Source of the DNA: Sipunculus nudus
Taxonomy: Eukaryota > Annelida > Sipuncula > Golfingiida > Sipunculidae
DNA: 64,000 nt
Reading direction: 5' to 3'
NCBI GenBank assembly: GCA_026874595.1
Contig: CM049318.1
Location: 26,500,956-26,564,955, forward strand
Below the pieces are notes generated by a model. It saw only the letters and a program-made list of their open reading frames with translations, ran no database searches and was not told the DNA's origin. The translations under genes were made by a program, and so were the position numbers. Below are positions 52,723-64,000 of the stretch, piece after piece; positions within the stretch are counted from its first letter, which is position 1; every line of letters begins with the position of its first letter.

Positions 52723-53756
52723 CGTACTTCCAGGAATGTGAATAAAAGAATACGTAATGAGCATTTCGTAAACAGGAAAATTAACCTCAGTTTCATGTTT
52801 GATCCCGTTTTTTCATGACACTCAAATAATCGCTCAAATTCGAATATGATCAAATCAGAGGAACCAAACAATCTATATTGAACCAAATGAAAAAAATGTT
52901 ACTTCTGCTTATTTGGTCAAATCCGTGTGGAGATCAAAAGAGTAGTGTACTCTTTCATTATGTGCCAAACGAACATATTGGATTGACCGAGCAAGCAGAC
53001 AACATTACATTTGATTAATCAGATACATTATTTTTCTGATATTCTGTCAAGACGACATTAAAATTCACAGTTTATTCCATCAGGCATTTTTCATTATCTG
53101 CAGATGAAGTTATTTGCAATATTTTTAAGTTCAATATTTCATGAATATACAATATCCCAAGGGGAAATAATCAAATATTGCGTAACTCTAATTTTAATTT
53201 TAAGTTTAATGTAAGCTATATTTTCTTTTTAAGATACTTCGAAAATGTTATAGTAAACTCGAAATAAGTAAGGGCATAGAATGAGAATCTGTTTTATTTT
53301 ATATACGCAACACTATCCAAAAAGAAGACCTTACTCTGTTATACTCTTAGCCCATTCCTCAATTTATAAAAGGGTTCCAAGTGTAACTGCAAAGTAAGGC
53401 TCAAATCTTTGCATTTCATTTCTTACTATTATTTTCACTATCTAACTGTAAAGTTTAAAAAAAAATTACTATACCATGCTCTCTCCTCATCCTTTAGTGT
53501 ATTCACTGATCCTCCGCTTATTTTTGCACAGGCATTCTACAAAGACTGAGATTTGAACAGTGTACAGCATCTCATAAATATTTAACTACGCACCAACTAA
53601 ATTAAGACTTGTCATTCTCTTTATAACTGTCATTCTAATAAACATGCTTGACGATAACACATAAAAATAACCTCCTCTTTTTCACATCAGAAATACTACA
53701 TCTGCAGATGAACAAATGTGCCACAGTTTTAGTAGTTGAATGTTTGATCGAGATTG
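52723..53756 (+). repeat. Monomer 52, short A head then B
   Basis: Near-copy of 47 at +5,166, including the rare aaatgaaaaaaatg. Confidence 0.95.
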
Positions 53757-54787
53757 CGTACTTCCAGGAATGTGAATAAAAGAATACGTAATGAGCATTT
53801 CGTAAAGATGACAATTAACCTCAGTTTCATGTTTGATCCCGTTTTAATGCCACTCAATTAATCGCTCAAATTCGAATATGATAATATCAGAAGATCCAAA
53901 CCATCTATATAGCACCAAATGTAAAAAATGTTACTTCTGCTTATTTGGTCAAATCCGTATGGCGATCAAAAGAGTAGTGTACTCTTTCATTATATGCCAA
54001 AAGAACATATTGGATTGACCGAGCAAGCAGACAACATAACATTTGATTAATCAGATATTGCATTTTTCTGTTATTCTGTCAAGACGACATAAAAATTCAC
54101 ATGTAATTCCATTAGGCATTTTTCAACATCTGCAGATGAAGTTATTTGCAATATTTTAAAGTTGAAAATTTGACGAATATACCATATCCCAAGGGGGAAT
54201 GAATCAAATATTGCGTAACTCTACTTTTAATTTAAATTTAACGTAAGCTATATTTTATATTTTAAAATACTTCGAAATTGTTAGTTAACCCGAAATAAGT
54301 AAGGACATAGAATGAGAATCCGGGTTTTTTTATATACGCAACACTATCCAAAAAGAAGGCCTTACTCTGTTATACTCTTAGCCCATTCCTCAATTTATTA
54401 AACGGTTACAGGTGAAACTGCAAAGAACGGCTCAAATCTGTGCATTTCATTTCTTACTAATATTTTCACTATCTAAGTGTTAAGTTTAAAAAATTTACTA
54501 TACCATGCTCTCTCCTCATCGTTTATATATTCACTGATCCTCCGCTCGTTATCGCACAGGTATTCTACAAAGACTGAGATTTGAACAGTGTACAGCATCT
54601 CACGAATATTCAACTACGCACCAACTAAATTAAGACTTGTCATTCCTATTTTAAATGTCTTTCTAATAAACATGCTTGACGATAACACATAAAAATAACC
54701 TCCTTTTTTCTACATCAGAAATACTACAACATCTGCAAATGAACAAATGTGCCACAGTTTTAGTAGTTGAATGTTTGATCGAGATTG
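53757..54787 (+). repeat. Monomer 53, type A
   Basis: Near-copy of 48, with cttactaatattttc and cgtttatatattc. Confidence 0.95.
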
Positions 54788-55824
54788 CGTAATTCCTGGA
54801 GAGTGAATAATAGATTACGTAATGAGCATTTTGTAAACAGGAAAATTAACCTCAGTTTCATGTTTGATCCCGTTTTTCATGACACTCAAATAATCGCTCA
54901 AATTCGAATATGATCAAATCAGAGGAACCAAACAATCTATTTTGAACCAAATGTAAAAAAAAATGTTACTTCTGCTTATTTGGTCAAATCCGTATGGCGA
55001 TCAAAAGAGTAGTGTACTCTTTCATTATGTGCCAAACGAACATATTGGATTGACCAAGCAAGCAGACAACATTACATTTGATTAATCAGATACATTATTT
55101 TTCTGATATTCTGTCAAGACGACATTAAAATTCACAGTTTATTCCATCAGGCATTTTTCAACATCTGCAGATGAAGTTATTTGCAATATTTTTAAGTTCA
55201 ATATTTCATGAATATACAATATCCCAAGGGGAAATAATCAAATATTGCGTAACTCTAATTTTAATTTTAAGTTTAATGTAAGCTATATTTTCTTTTTAAG
55301 ATACTTCGAAAATGTTATAGTAAACTCGAAATAAGTAAGGGCATAGAATGAGAATCTGTTTTATTTTATATACGCAACACTATCCAAAAAGAAGACCTTA
55401 CTCTGTTATACTCTTAGCCCATTCCTCAATTTATAAAAGGGTTCCAAGTGTAACTGCAAAGTAAGGCTCAAATCTTTGCATTTCATTTCTTACTATTATT
55501 TTCACTATCTAACTGTAAAGTTTAAAAAAAAAATTACTATACCATGCTCTCTTCTCATCCTTTAGTGTATTCACTGATCCTCCGCTTATTTTTGCACAGG
55601 CATTCTACAAAGACTGAGATTTGAACAGTGTACAGCATCTCATGAATATTCACTTACGCACCAACTAAATTAAGACTTGTCATTCTCTTTTTAACTGTCA
55701 TTCTAATAAACATGCTTGACGATAACACATAAAAATAACCTCCTCTTTTTTACATCAGAAATACTACATCTGCAGATGAACAAATGTGCCACAGTTTTAG
55801 TAGTTGAATGTTTGATCGAGATTG
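54788..55824 (+). repeat. Monomer 54, type B
   Basis: B unit with gcattttgtaaac, ctattttgaacc, gaccaagc, ctctcttctcatcc and attcacttacgc. Repeated as 58. Related to 17. Confidence 0.95.
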
Positions 55825-56858
55825 CGTACTTCCAGGAATGTGAATAAAAGAATACGTAATGAGCATTTCGTAAAGATGACAATTAACCTCAGTTTCATGT
55901 TTGATCCCGTTTTAATGCCACTCAATTAATCGCTCAAATTCGAATATGATAATATCAGAAGATCCAAACCATCTATATAGCACCAAATGTAAAAAATGTT
56001 ACTTCTGCTTATTTGGTCAAATCCGTATGGCGATCAAAAGAGTAGTGTACTCTTTCATTATATGCCAAAAGAACATATTGGATTGACCGAGCAAAGCAGA
56101 CAACATAACATTTGATTAATCAGATATTGCATTTTTCTGTTATTCTGTCAAGACGACATAAAAATTCACATGTAATTCCATTAGGCATTTTTCAACATCT
56201 GCAGATGAAGTTATTTGCAATATTTTAAAGTTGAAAATTTGACGAATATACCATATCCCAAGGGGGAATGAATCAAATATTGCGTAACTCTAATTTTAAT
56301 TTTAAGTTTAATGTAAGCTATATTTTCTTTTTAAGATACTTCGAAAATGTTATAGTAAACTCGAAATAAGTAAGGGCATAGAATGAGAATCTGTTTTATT
56401 TTATATACGCAACACTATCCAAAAAGAAGACCTTACTCTGTTATACTCTTAGCCCATTCCTCAATTTATAAAAGGGTTCCAAGTGTAACTGCAAAGTAAG
56501 GCTCAAATCTTTGCATTTCATTTCTTACTATTATTTTCACTATCTAACTGTAAAGTTAAAAAAAAAATTACTATACCATGCTCTCTCCTCATCCTTTAGT
56601 GTATTCACTGATCCTCCGCTTATTTCTGCACAGGCATTCTACAAAGACTGAGATTTGAACAGTGTACAGCATCTCATGAATATTCAACTACGCACCAACT
56701 AAATTAAGACTTGTCATTCTCTTTTTAACTGTCATTCTAATAAACATGCTTGACGATAACACATAAAAATAACCTCCTCTTTTTTACATCAGAAATACTA
56801 CATCTGCAGATGAACAAATGTGCCACAGTTTTAGTAGTTGAATGTTTGATCGAGATTG
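55825..56858 (+). repeat. Monomer 55, A-to-B mosaic
   Basis: Same architecture as 46, 50 and 51, but with ctatatagcacc and gaatgaatc. Private one-base insertion gcaaagcagac. Confidence 0.94.
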
Positions 56859-57893
56859 CGTACTTCCAGGAATGTGAATAAAAGAATACGTAATGAGCAT
56901 TTCGTAAACAGGAAAATTAACCTCAGTTTCATGTTTGATCCCGTTTTTTCATGACACTCAAATAATCGCTCAAATTCGAATATGATCAAATCAGAGGAAC
57001 CAAACAATCTATATTGAACCAAATGTAAAAAAATGTTACTTCTGCTTATTTGGTCAAATCCGTGTGGAGATCAAAAGAGTAGTGTACTCTTTCATTATGT
57101 GCCAAACGAACATATTGGATTGACCGAGCAAGCAGACAACATTACATTTGATTAATCAGATACATTATTTTTCTGATATTCTGTCAAGACGACATTAAAA
57201 TTCACAGTTTATTCCATCAGGCATTTTTCATTATCTGCAGATGAAGTTATTTGCAATATTTTTAAGTTCAATATTTCATGAATATACAATATCCCAAGGG
57301 GAAATAATCAAATATTGCGTAACTCTAATTTTAATTTTAAGTTTAATGTAAGCTATATTTTCTTTTTAAGATACTTCGAAAATGTTATAGTAAACTCGAA
57401 ATAAGTAAGGGCATAGAATGAGAATCTGTTTTATTTTATATACGCAACACTATCCAAAAAGAAGACCTTACTCTGTTATACTCTTAGCCCATTCCTCAAT
57501 TTATAAAAGGGTTCCAAGTGTAACTGCAAAGTAAGGCTCAAATCTTTGCATTTCATTTCTTACTATTATTTTCACTATCTAACTGTAAAGTTTAAAAAAA
57601 AATTACTATACCATGCTCTCTCCTCATCGTTTAGTGTATTCACTGATCCTCCGCTTATTTTTGCACAGGCATTCTACAAAGACTGAGATTTGAACAGTGT
57701 ACAGCATCTCATAAATATTTAACTACGCACCAACTAAATTAAGACTTGTCATTCTCTTTATAACTGTCATTCTAATAAACATGCTTGACGATAACACATA
57801 AAAATAACCTCCTCTTTTTCACATCAGAAATACTACATCTGCAGATGAACAAATGTGCCACAGTTTTAGTAGTTGAATGTTTGATCGAGATTG
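56859..57893 (+). repeat. Monomer 56, short A head then B
   Basis: As 52 but with the ordinary aaatgtaaaaaaatg, and private cctcatcgtttagtg. Confidence 0.95.
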
Positions 57894-58924
57894 CGTACTT
57901 CCAGGAATGTGAATAAAAGAATACGTAATGAGCATTTCGTAAAGATGACAATTAACCTCAGTTTCATGTTTGATCCCGTTTTAATGCCACTCAATTAATC
58001 GCTCAAATTCGAATATGATAATATCAGAAGATCCAAACCATCTATATAGCACCAAATGTAAAAAATGTTACTTCTGCTTATTTGGTCAAATCCGTATGGC
58101 GATCAAAAGAGTAGTGTACTCTTTCATTATATGCCAAAAGAACATATTGGATTGACCGAGCAAGCAGACAACATAACATTTGATTAATCAGATATTGCAT
58201 TTTTCTGTTATTCTGTCAAGACGACATAAAAATTCACATGTAATTCCATTAGGCATTTTTCAACATCTGCAGATGAAGTTATTTGCAATATTTTAAAGTT
58301 GAAAATTTGACGAATATACCATATCCCAAGGGGGAATGAATCAAATATTGCGTAACTCTACTTTTAATTTAAATTTAACGTAAGCTATATTTTATATTTT
58401 AAAATACTTCGAAATTGTTAGTTAACCCGAAATAAGTAAGGACATAGAATGAGAATCCGGGTTTTTTTATATACGCAACACTATCCAAAAAGAAGGCCTT
58501 ACTCTGTTATACTCTTAGCCCATTCCTCAATTTATTAAACGGTTACAGGTGAAACTGCAAAGAACGGCTCAAATCTGTGCATTTCATTTCTTACTATTAT
58601 TTTCACTATCTAAGTGTTAAGTTTAAAAAATTTACTATACCATGCTCTCTCCTCATCGTTTATATATTCACTGATCCTCCGCTCGTTATCGCACAGGTAT
58701 TCTACAAAGACTGAGATTTGAACAGTGTACAGCATCTCACGAATATTCAACTACGCACCAACTAAATTAAGACTTGTCATTCCTATTTTAAATGTCTTTC
58801 TAATAAACATGCTTGACGATAACACATAAAAATAACCTCCTTTTTTCTACATCAGAAATACTACAACATCTGCAAATGAACAAATGTGCCACAGTTTTAG
58901 TAGTTGAATGTTTGATCGAGATTG
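57894..58924 (+). repeat. Monomer 57, type A
   Basis: As 53 but with cttactattattttc, the form usual in the rest of the array. Confidence 0.95.
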
Positions 58925-59961
58925 CGTAATTCCTGGAGAGTGAATAATAGATTACGTAATGAGCATTTTGTAAACAGGAAAATTAACCTCAGTTTCATGT
59001 TTGATCCCGTTTTTCATGACACTCAAATAATCGCTCAAATTCGAATATGATCAAATCAGAGGAACCAAACAATCTATTTTGAACCAAATGTAAAAAAAAA
59101 TGTTACTTCTGCTTATTTGGTCAAATCCGTATGGCGATCAAAAGAGTAGTGTACTCTTTCATTATGTGCCAAACGAACATATTGGATTGACCAAGCAAGC
59201 AGACAACATTACATTTGATTAATCAGATACATTATTTTTCTGATATTCTGTCAAGACGACATTAAAATTCACAGTTTATTCCATCAGGCATTTTTCAACA
59301 TCTGCAGATGAAGTTATTTGCAATATTTTTAAGTTCAATATTTCATGAATATACAATATCCCAAGGGGAAATAATCAAATATTGCGTAACTCTAATTTTA
59401 ATTTTAAGTTTAATGTAAGCTATATTTTCTTTTTAAGATACTTCGAAAATGTTATAGTAAACTCGAAATAAGTAAGGGCATAGAATGAGAATCTGTTTTA
59501 TTTTATATACGCAACACTATCCAAAAAGAAGACCTTACTCTGTTATACTCTTAGCCCATTCCTCAATTTATAAAAGGGTTCCAAGTGTAACTGCAAAGTA
59601 AGGCTCAAATCTTTGCATTTCATTTCTTACTATTATTTTCACTATCTAACTGTAAAGTTTAAAAAAAAAATTACTATACCATGCTCTCTTCTCATCCTTT
59701 AGTGTATTCACTGATCCTCCGCTTATTTTTGCACAGGCATTCTACAAAGACTGAGATTTGAACAGTGTACAGCATCTCATGAATATTCACTTACGCACCA
59801 ACTAAATTAAGACTTGTCATTCTCTTTTTAACTGTCATTCTAATAAACATGCTTGACGATAACACATAAAAATAACCTCCTCTTTTTTACATCAGAAATA
59901 CTACATCTGCAGATGAACAAATGTGCCACAGTTTTAGTAGTTGAATGTTTGATCGAGATTG
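58925..59961 (+). repeat. Monomer 58, type B
   Basis: Near-copy of 54 at +4,137, with gcattttgtaaac and attcacttacgc. Confidence 0.95.
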
Positions 59962-60994
59962 CGTACTTCCAGGAATGTGAATAAAAGAATACGTAATGAG
60001 CATTTCGTAAAGATGACAATTAACCTCAGTTTCATGTTTGATCCCGTTTTAATGCCACTCAATTAATCGCTCAAATTCGAATATGATAATATCAGAAGAT
60101 CCAAACCATCTATATAGCACCAAATGTAAAAAATGTTACTTCTGCTTATTTGGTCAAATCCGTATGGCGATCAAAAGAGTAGTGTACTCTTTCATTATAT
60201 GCCAAAAGAACATATTGGATTGACCGAGCAAGCAGACAACATAACATTTGATTAATCAGATATTGCATTTTTCTGTTATTCTGTCAAGACGACATAAAAA
60301 TTCACATGTAATTCCATTAGGCATTTTCAACATCTGCAGATGAAGTTATTTGCAATATTTTAAAGTTGAAAATTTGACGAATATACCATATCCCAAGTGG
60401 GAATGAATCAAATATTGCGTAACTCTACTTTTAATTTAAATTTAACGTAAGCTATATTTTCTATTTTAAAATACTTCGAAAATGTTATAGTTAACCCGAA
60501 ATAAGTAAGGGGATAGAAGGAGAATCTGGCTTTTTTTCATATACGCAACACTATCCAAAAAGAAGACCTTACACTGTTGTACTCTTAGCCCATTCCTCAA
60601 TTTATAAAACGGTTACAGGTGAAACTGCAAAGAACGGCTCGATTCTGTGCATTTCATTTCTTACTATTATTTTCACTATCTAAGTGTTAAGTTTAAAAAA
60701 TTTACTATACCATGCTCTCTCCTCATCGTTTATTTATTCACTGATCCTCCGCTCATTATCGCACAGGTATTCTACAAAGACTGAGATTTGAACAGTGTAC
60801 AGCTTCTCACGAATATTCAACTACGCACCAACTAAATTAAGACTTGTCATTCCTTTTTTAAATGTCTTTCTAATAAACATGCTTGACGATATCACATAAA
60901 AATAAACTCCTCATTTTTACATCAGAAATACTACAACATCTGCAAATGAACAAATGTGCCACAGTTTTAGTACTTGAATATTTGATCGAGATTG
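59962..60994 (+). repeat. Monomer 59, type A, HOR junction
   Basis: The left part is like 55 (caggaatgtg, gataatatcag). From about 60,398 it is like 39 (aagtgggaatg, aaggggatag, ttacactg). Private ggcattttcaac and aatttataaaacgg. Confidence 0.93.
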
Positions 60995-62030
60995 CGTAAT
61001 TCCTGGAGAGTGAATAAAAGATTACGTAATGAGCATTTCGTAAACAGGAAAATTAACCTCAGCTTCATGTTTGATCCCGTTTTTCATGACACTCAAACAA
61101 TCGCTCAAATTCGAATATGATCAAATCAGAGGAACCAAACAATCTATATTGAACCAAATGTAAAAAAAATGTTACTTCTGCTTATTTGGTCAAATCCGTA
61201 TGGCGATCAAAAGAGTAGTGTACTCTTTCATTATATGCCAAAAGAACATATTGGATTGACCGAGCAAGCAGACAACATAACATTTGATTAATCAGATATT
61301 GCATTTTTCTGTTATTCTGTCAAGACGACATAAAAATTCACATGTACTTCCATTAGGCATTTTTCAACACCTGCAGATGAAGTTATTTGCAATATTTTAA
61401 AGTTGAAAATTTGACAAATATACCATATCCCAAGGGGGAATGAATCAAATATTGCGTAACTCTACTTTTAATTTAAATTTAACGTAAGCTATATTTTATA
61501 TTTTAAAATACTTGGAAAATGTTATAGTAAACTCGAAATAAGTAAGGGCATAGAATGAGAATCTGTTTTTTTTTATATACGCAACACTATCCAAAAAGAA
61601 GACCTTACTCTGTTATACTCTTAGCCCATTCCTCAATTTATAAAAGGGTCCCAAGTGTAACTGCAAAGTAAGGCTCAAATCTTTGCATTTCATTTCTTAC
61701 TATTATTTTCACTATCTAACTGTAAAGTTTAAAAAAATTACTATACCATGCTCTCTCCTCATCCTTCATGTATTCACTGATCCTCCGCTCATTTTTGCAC
61801 AGGCATTCTACAAAGACTGAGATTTGAACAGTGTACAGCATCTCATGAATATTCAACTACGCACCAACTAAATTAAGACTTGTCATTCTCTTTTTAACTG
61901 TCATTCTTATAAACATGCTTAACGATAACACATAAAAATAACCTCCTCTTTTTTACATCAGAAATACTACAACATCTGCAGATGAACAAATGTGCCACAA
62001 TTTTAGTCCTTGAATATTTGATCGAGATTG
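60995..62030 (+). repeat. Monomer 60, B-A-B mosaic
   Basis: Partner of 40 and 26. The central palindrome is broken to cacctgcagatg. Confidence 0.95.
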
Positions 62031-63063
62031 CGTACTTCCAGGAATGTGAATAAAAGAATACGTAATGAGCATTTCGTAAAGATGACAATTAACCTCAGTT
62101 TCATGTTTGGTCCCGTTTTTCATGACACTCAATTAATCGCTCAAATTCGAATATGATAATATCAGAGGATCCAAACCATCTATATAGCACCAAAGGTAAA
62201 AAAAATGTTACTTCTGCTTATTTGGTCAAATCCGTATGGCGATCAAAAGAGTAGTGTACTCTTTCATTATATGCCAAAAGAACATATTGGATTGACCGAG
62301 CAAGCAGACAACATAACATTTGATTAATCAGATATTGCATTTTTCTGTTATTCTGTCAAGACGACATAAAAATTCACATGTAATTCCATTAGGCATTTTT
62401 CAACATCTGCAGATGAAGTTATTTGCAATATTTTAAAGTGAAAAATTTGACGAATATACCATATCCCAAGGAGGAATGAATCAAATATTGCGTAACTCTA
62501 CTTTTAATTTAAATTTAACGTAAGCTATATTTTCTATTTTAAAATACTTCGAAATTGTTAGTTAACCCGAAATAAGTAAGGGCATAAAATGAGAATCCGG
62601 GTTTTTTTATATACGCAACACTATCCAAAAAGAAGGCCTTACTCTGTTGTACTCTTAGCCCATTCCTCAATTTATTAAACGGTTACAGGTGAAACTGCAA
62701 AGAACGGCTCAAATCTGTGCATTTCATTTCTTACTATTATTTTCACTATCTAAGTGTTAAGTTAAAAAATTTACTATACCATGCTCGCTCCTCATCGTTT
62801 ATTTATTCACTGATCCTCCGCTCGTTATCGCACAGGTATTCTACAAAGACTGAGATTTGAACAGTGTACAGCATCTCACGAATATTCAACTACGCACCAA
62901 CTAAATTAAGACTTGTCATTCCTATTTTAAATGTCTTTCTAATAAACATGCTTGACGATATCACATAAAAATAAACTCCTCATTTTTACATCAGAAATAC
63001 TACAACATCTGCAAATGAACAAATGTGCCACAGTTTTAGTAGTTGAATGTTTGATCGAGATTG
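62031..63063 (+). repeat. Monomer 61, type A
   Basis: Partner of 41, sharing tatagcaccaaagg and aaggaggaatg. Keeps taaggcattttt where 41 has taggaattttt. Confidence 0.94.
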
Positions 63064-64000
63064 CGTAATTCCTGGAGAGTGAATAATAGATTACGTAATG
63101 AGCATTTCGTAAACAGGAAAATTAACCTCAGTTTCATGTTTGATCCCGTTTTTCATGACACTCAAATAATCGCTCAAATTCGAATATGATCAAATCAGAG
63201 GAACCAAACAATCTATATTGAACTAAATGTAAAAAATATGTTACTTCTGCTAATTTGGTCAAATCCGTATGGCGATCAAAAGAGTAGTGTACTCTTTCAT
63301 TATGTGCCAAACGAACATATTGGATTGACCGAGCAAGCAGACAACATTACTTTTGGTTAATCAGATACATTATTTTTCTGATATTCTGTCAAGACGACAT
63401 TAAAATTCACAGTTTATTCCATCAGGCATTTTTCAACATCTGCAGATGAAGTTATTTGCAATATTTTTAAGTTCAATATTTCATGAATATACAATATCCC
63501 AAGGGGAAATAATCAAATATTGCGTAACTCTAATTTTTATTTTAAGTTTAATGTAAGCTATATTTTCTATTTAAGATACTTCGAAAATGTTATAGTAAAC
63601 TCGAAATAAGTAAGGGCATAGAATGAGAATCTGTTTTATTTTATATACGCAACACTATCCAAAAAGAAGGCCTTACTCTGTTGTACTCTTAGCCCATTCC
63701 TCAATTTATTAAACGGTTACAGGTGAAACTGCAAAGAACGGCTCAAATCTGTGCATTTCATTTCTTACTATTATTTTCACTATCTAAGTGTTAAGTTAAA
63801 AAAATTACTATACCATGCTCGCTCCTCATCGTTTATTTATTCACTGATCCTCCGCTCGTTATCGCACAGGTATTCTACAAAGACTGAGATTTGAACAGTG
63901 TACAGCATCTCACGAATATTCAACTACGCACCAACTAAATTAAGACTTGTCATTCCTATTTTAAATGTCTTTCTAATAAACATGCTTGACGATATCACAT
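63064..64000 (+). repeat. Monomer 62, partial, B-to-A mosaic
   Basis: 937 bp, cut by the window end. The left part and right half are like 42, but the middle (tctatttaagatac, gtaaactcg) is like 43. Private gaactaaatg and cttttggttaatc. Confidence 0.92.

Larger units (their letters stand above)
45488..60101 (+). repeat. Four-unit HOR block, period ~4,135 bp, units 45 to 59
   Basis: The order is B type (45, 49, 54, 58), A-to-B mosaic (46, 50+51, 55, left part of 59), short-A-head B (47, 52, 56), and A (48, 53, 57). Offsets are 4,134 bp for 45 to 49, 5,166 bp for 49 to 54 because units 50 and 51 are a tandem duplicate, and 4,137 bp for 54 to 58. The B position differs between halves: 45 and 49 have gttacttttgc, while 54 and 58 have gcattttgtaaac and gaccaagc. 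Confidence 0.9.
1..64000 (+). repeat. Satellite DNA array, ~1,034-bp monomers, 62 units head to tail
   Basis: The whole window is one direct tandem array. The phase used here starts each unit at the cgta that follows gatcgagattg. Unit starts fall every 1,029 to 1,037 bp, mean about 1,034. All units share one orientation, and two families (A and B) mostly alternate. Sampled lines are about one third G+C. No unique sequence or transposon interrupts the array, so every stretch without a gene holds satellite. Large homogeneous arrays like this are typical of eukaryotic heterochromatin. I do not recognise the family. Confidence 0.98.
60398..64000 (+). repeat. Large HOR copy 3 (partial), right part of unit 59 to unit 62
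   Basis: From the aagtgggaatg in unit 59 onward the sequence follows units 39, 40, 41 and 42 at an offset of 20,684-20,685 bp. Shared private markers are aaggggatag and ttacactg (59, 39, 25), atacttggaaaatg (60, 40, 26), and aaggaggaatg with catgctcgctcc (61, 41). The copy runs off the window end. Confidence 0.9.

Noticed and set aside
1-64000. CRISPR array
   Set aside because: The repeats are about 1 kb, contiguous, and have no unique spacers between short repeats.
1-64000. Transposon or retrotransposon origin
   Set aside because: No reverse transcriptase, transposase, long terminal repeats, terminal inverted repeats or target duplications were seen on either strand.
1-64000. Nucleosome phasing, since 1,034 is close to six times 172
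   Set aside because: A numerical coincidence without support. I saw no clear ~172-bp sub-periodicity in the unit.

Overview
This window is, from end to end, one uninterrupted tandem array of a complex satellite DNA. The basic unit is about 1,034 bp. I can place 62 units head to tail on the same strand: 61 complete ones of 1,029 to 1,037 bp and a final one of 937 bp cut by the window end. Sample lines are about one third G+C. I see no protein gene, structural RNA gene, transposon, CRISPR array or non-satellite insertion. An array like this points to a eukaryotic chromosome, in a centromeric, pericentromeric, subtelomeric or sex/B-chromosome heterochromatin block. I do not recognise the satellite and cannot name the species.

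The units belong to two diverged families, called A and B here. They differ by scattered substitutions and short indels along the whole unit. A heads read cgtacttccagg and B heads cgtaattcctgg. A middles carry atatgccaaaag and B middles atgtgccaaacg. A right halves carry ttattaaacggttac and B right halves ttataaaagggttcc. A and B mostly alternate, giving a dimer of about 2,067 bp, but many units are mosaics that switch family once or several times.

Above the dimer there are distinct higher-order repeats (HORs). (1) 1 to about 4.74 kb: units 2-5 match the start of a large HOR seen again later. (2) About 4.8 to 13.4 kb: a 2,065-bp dimer repeated four times with few differences. (3) 13.4 to 18.6 kb: a mixed transition. 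(4) 18.6 to 32.1 kb and 33.1 to 45.6 kb: two copies of a 13-14-unit HOR offset by about 14.48 kb. The second copy lacks one unit, so the offset drops to about 13.45 kb. (5) 45.5 to 60.1 kb: a four-unit HOR of about 4,135 bp, with one unit duplicated in its second copy. (6) About 60.2 to 64.0 kb: return to the large HOR, offset 20,684 bp from copy 2.

No genes work together here. What the sequence records is a history of unequal exchange, segment amplification and conversion-like patch transfer. Short motifs recur in every unit or every family: a 12-bp palindrome, a palindrome containing ttacgtaa, a TATA-like tataaaaggg in B right halves only, and aataaa. They may mean protein binding or satellite transcription, but nothing here proves that. 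The open reading frames present are short, recur at the repeat period, and are broken in sister units by single-base changes, so none is called as a gene. Comparisons were made by eye, so boundaries between mosaics are good to tens of bases.
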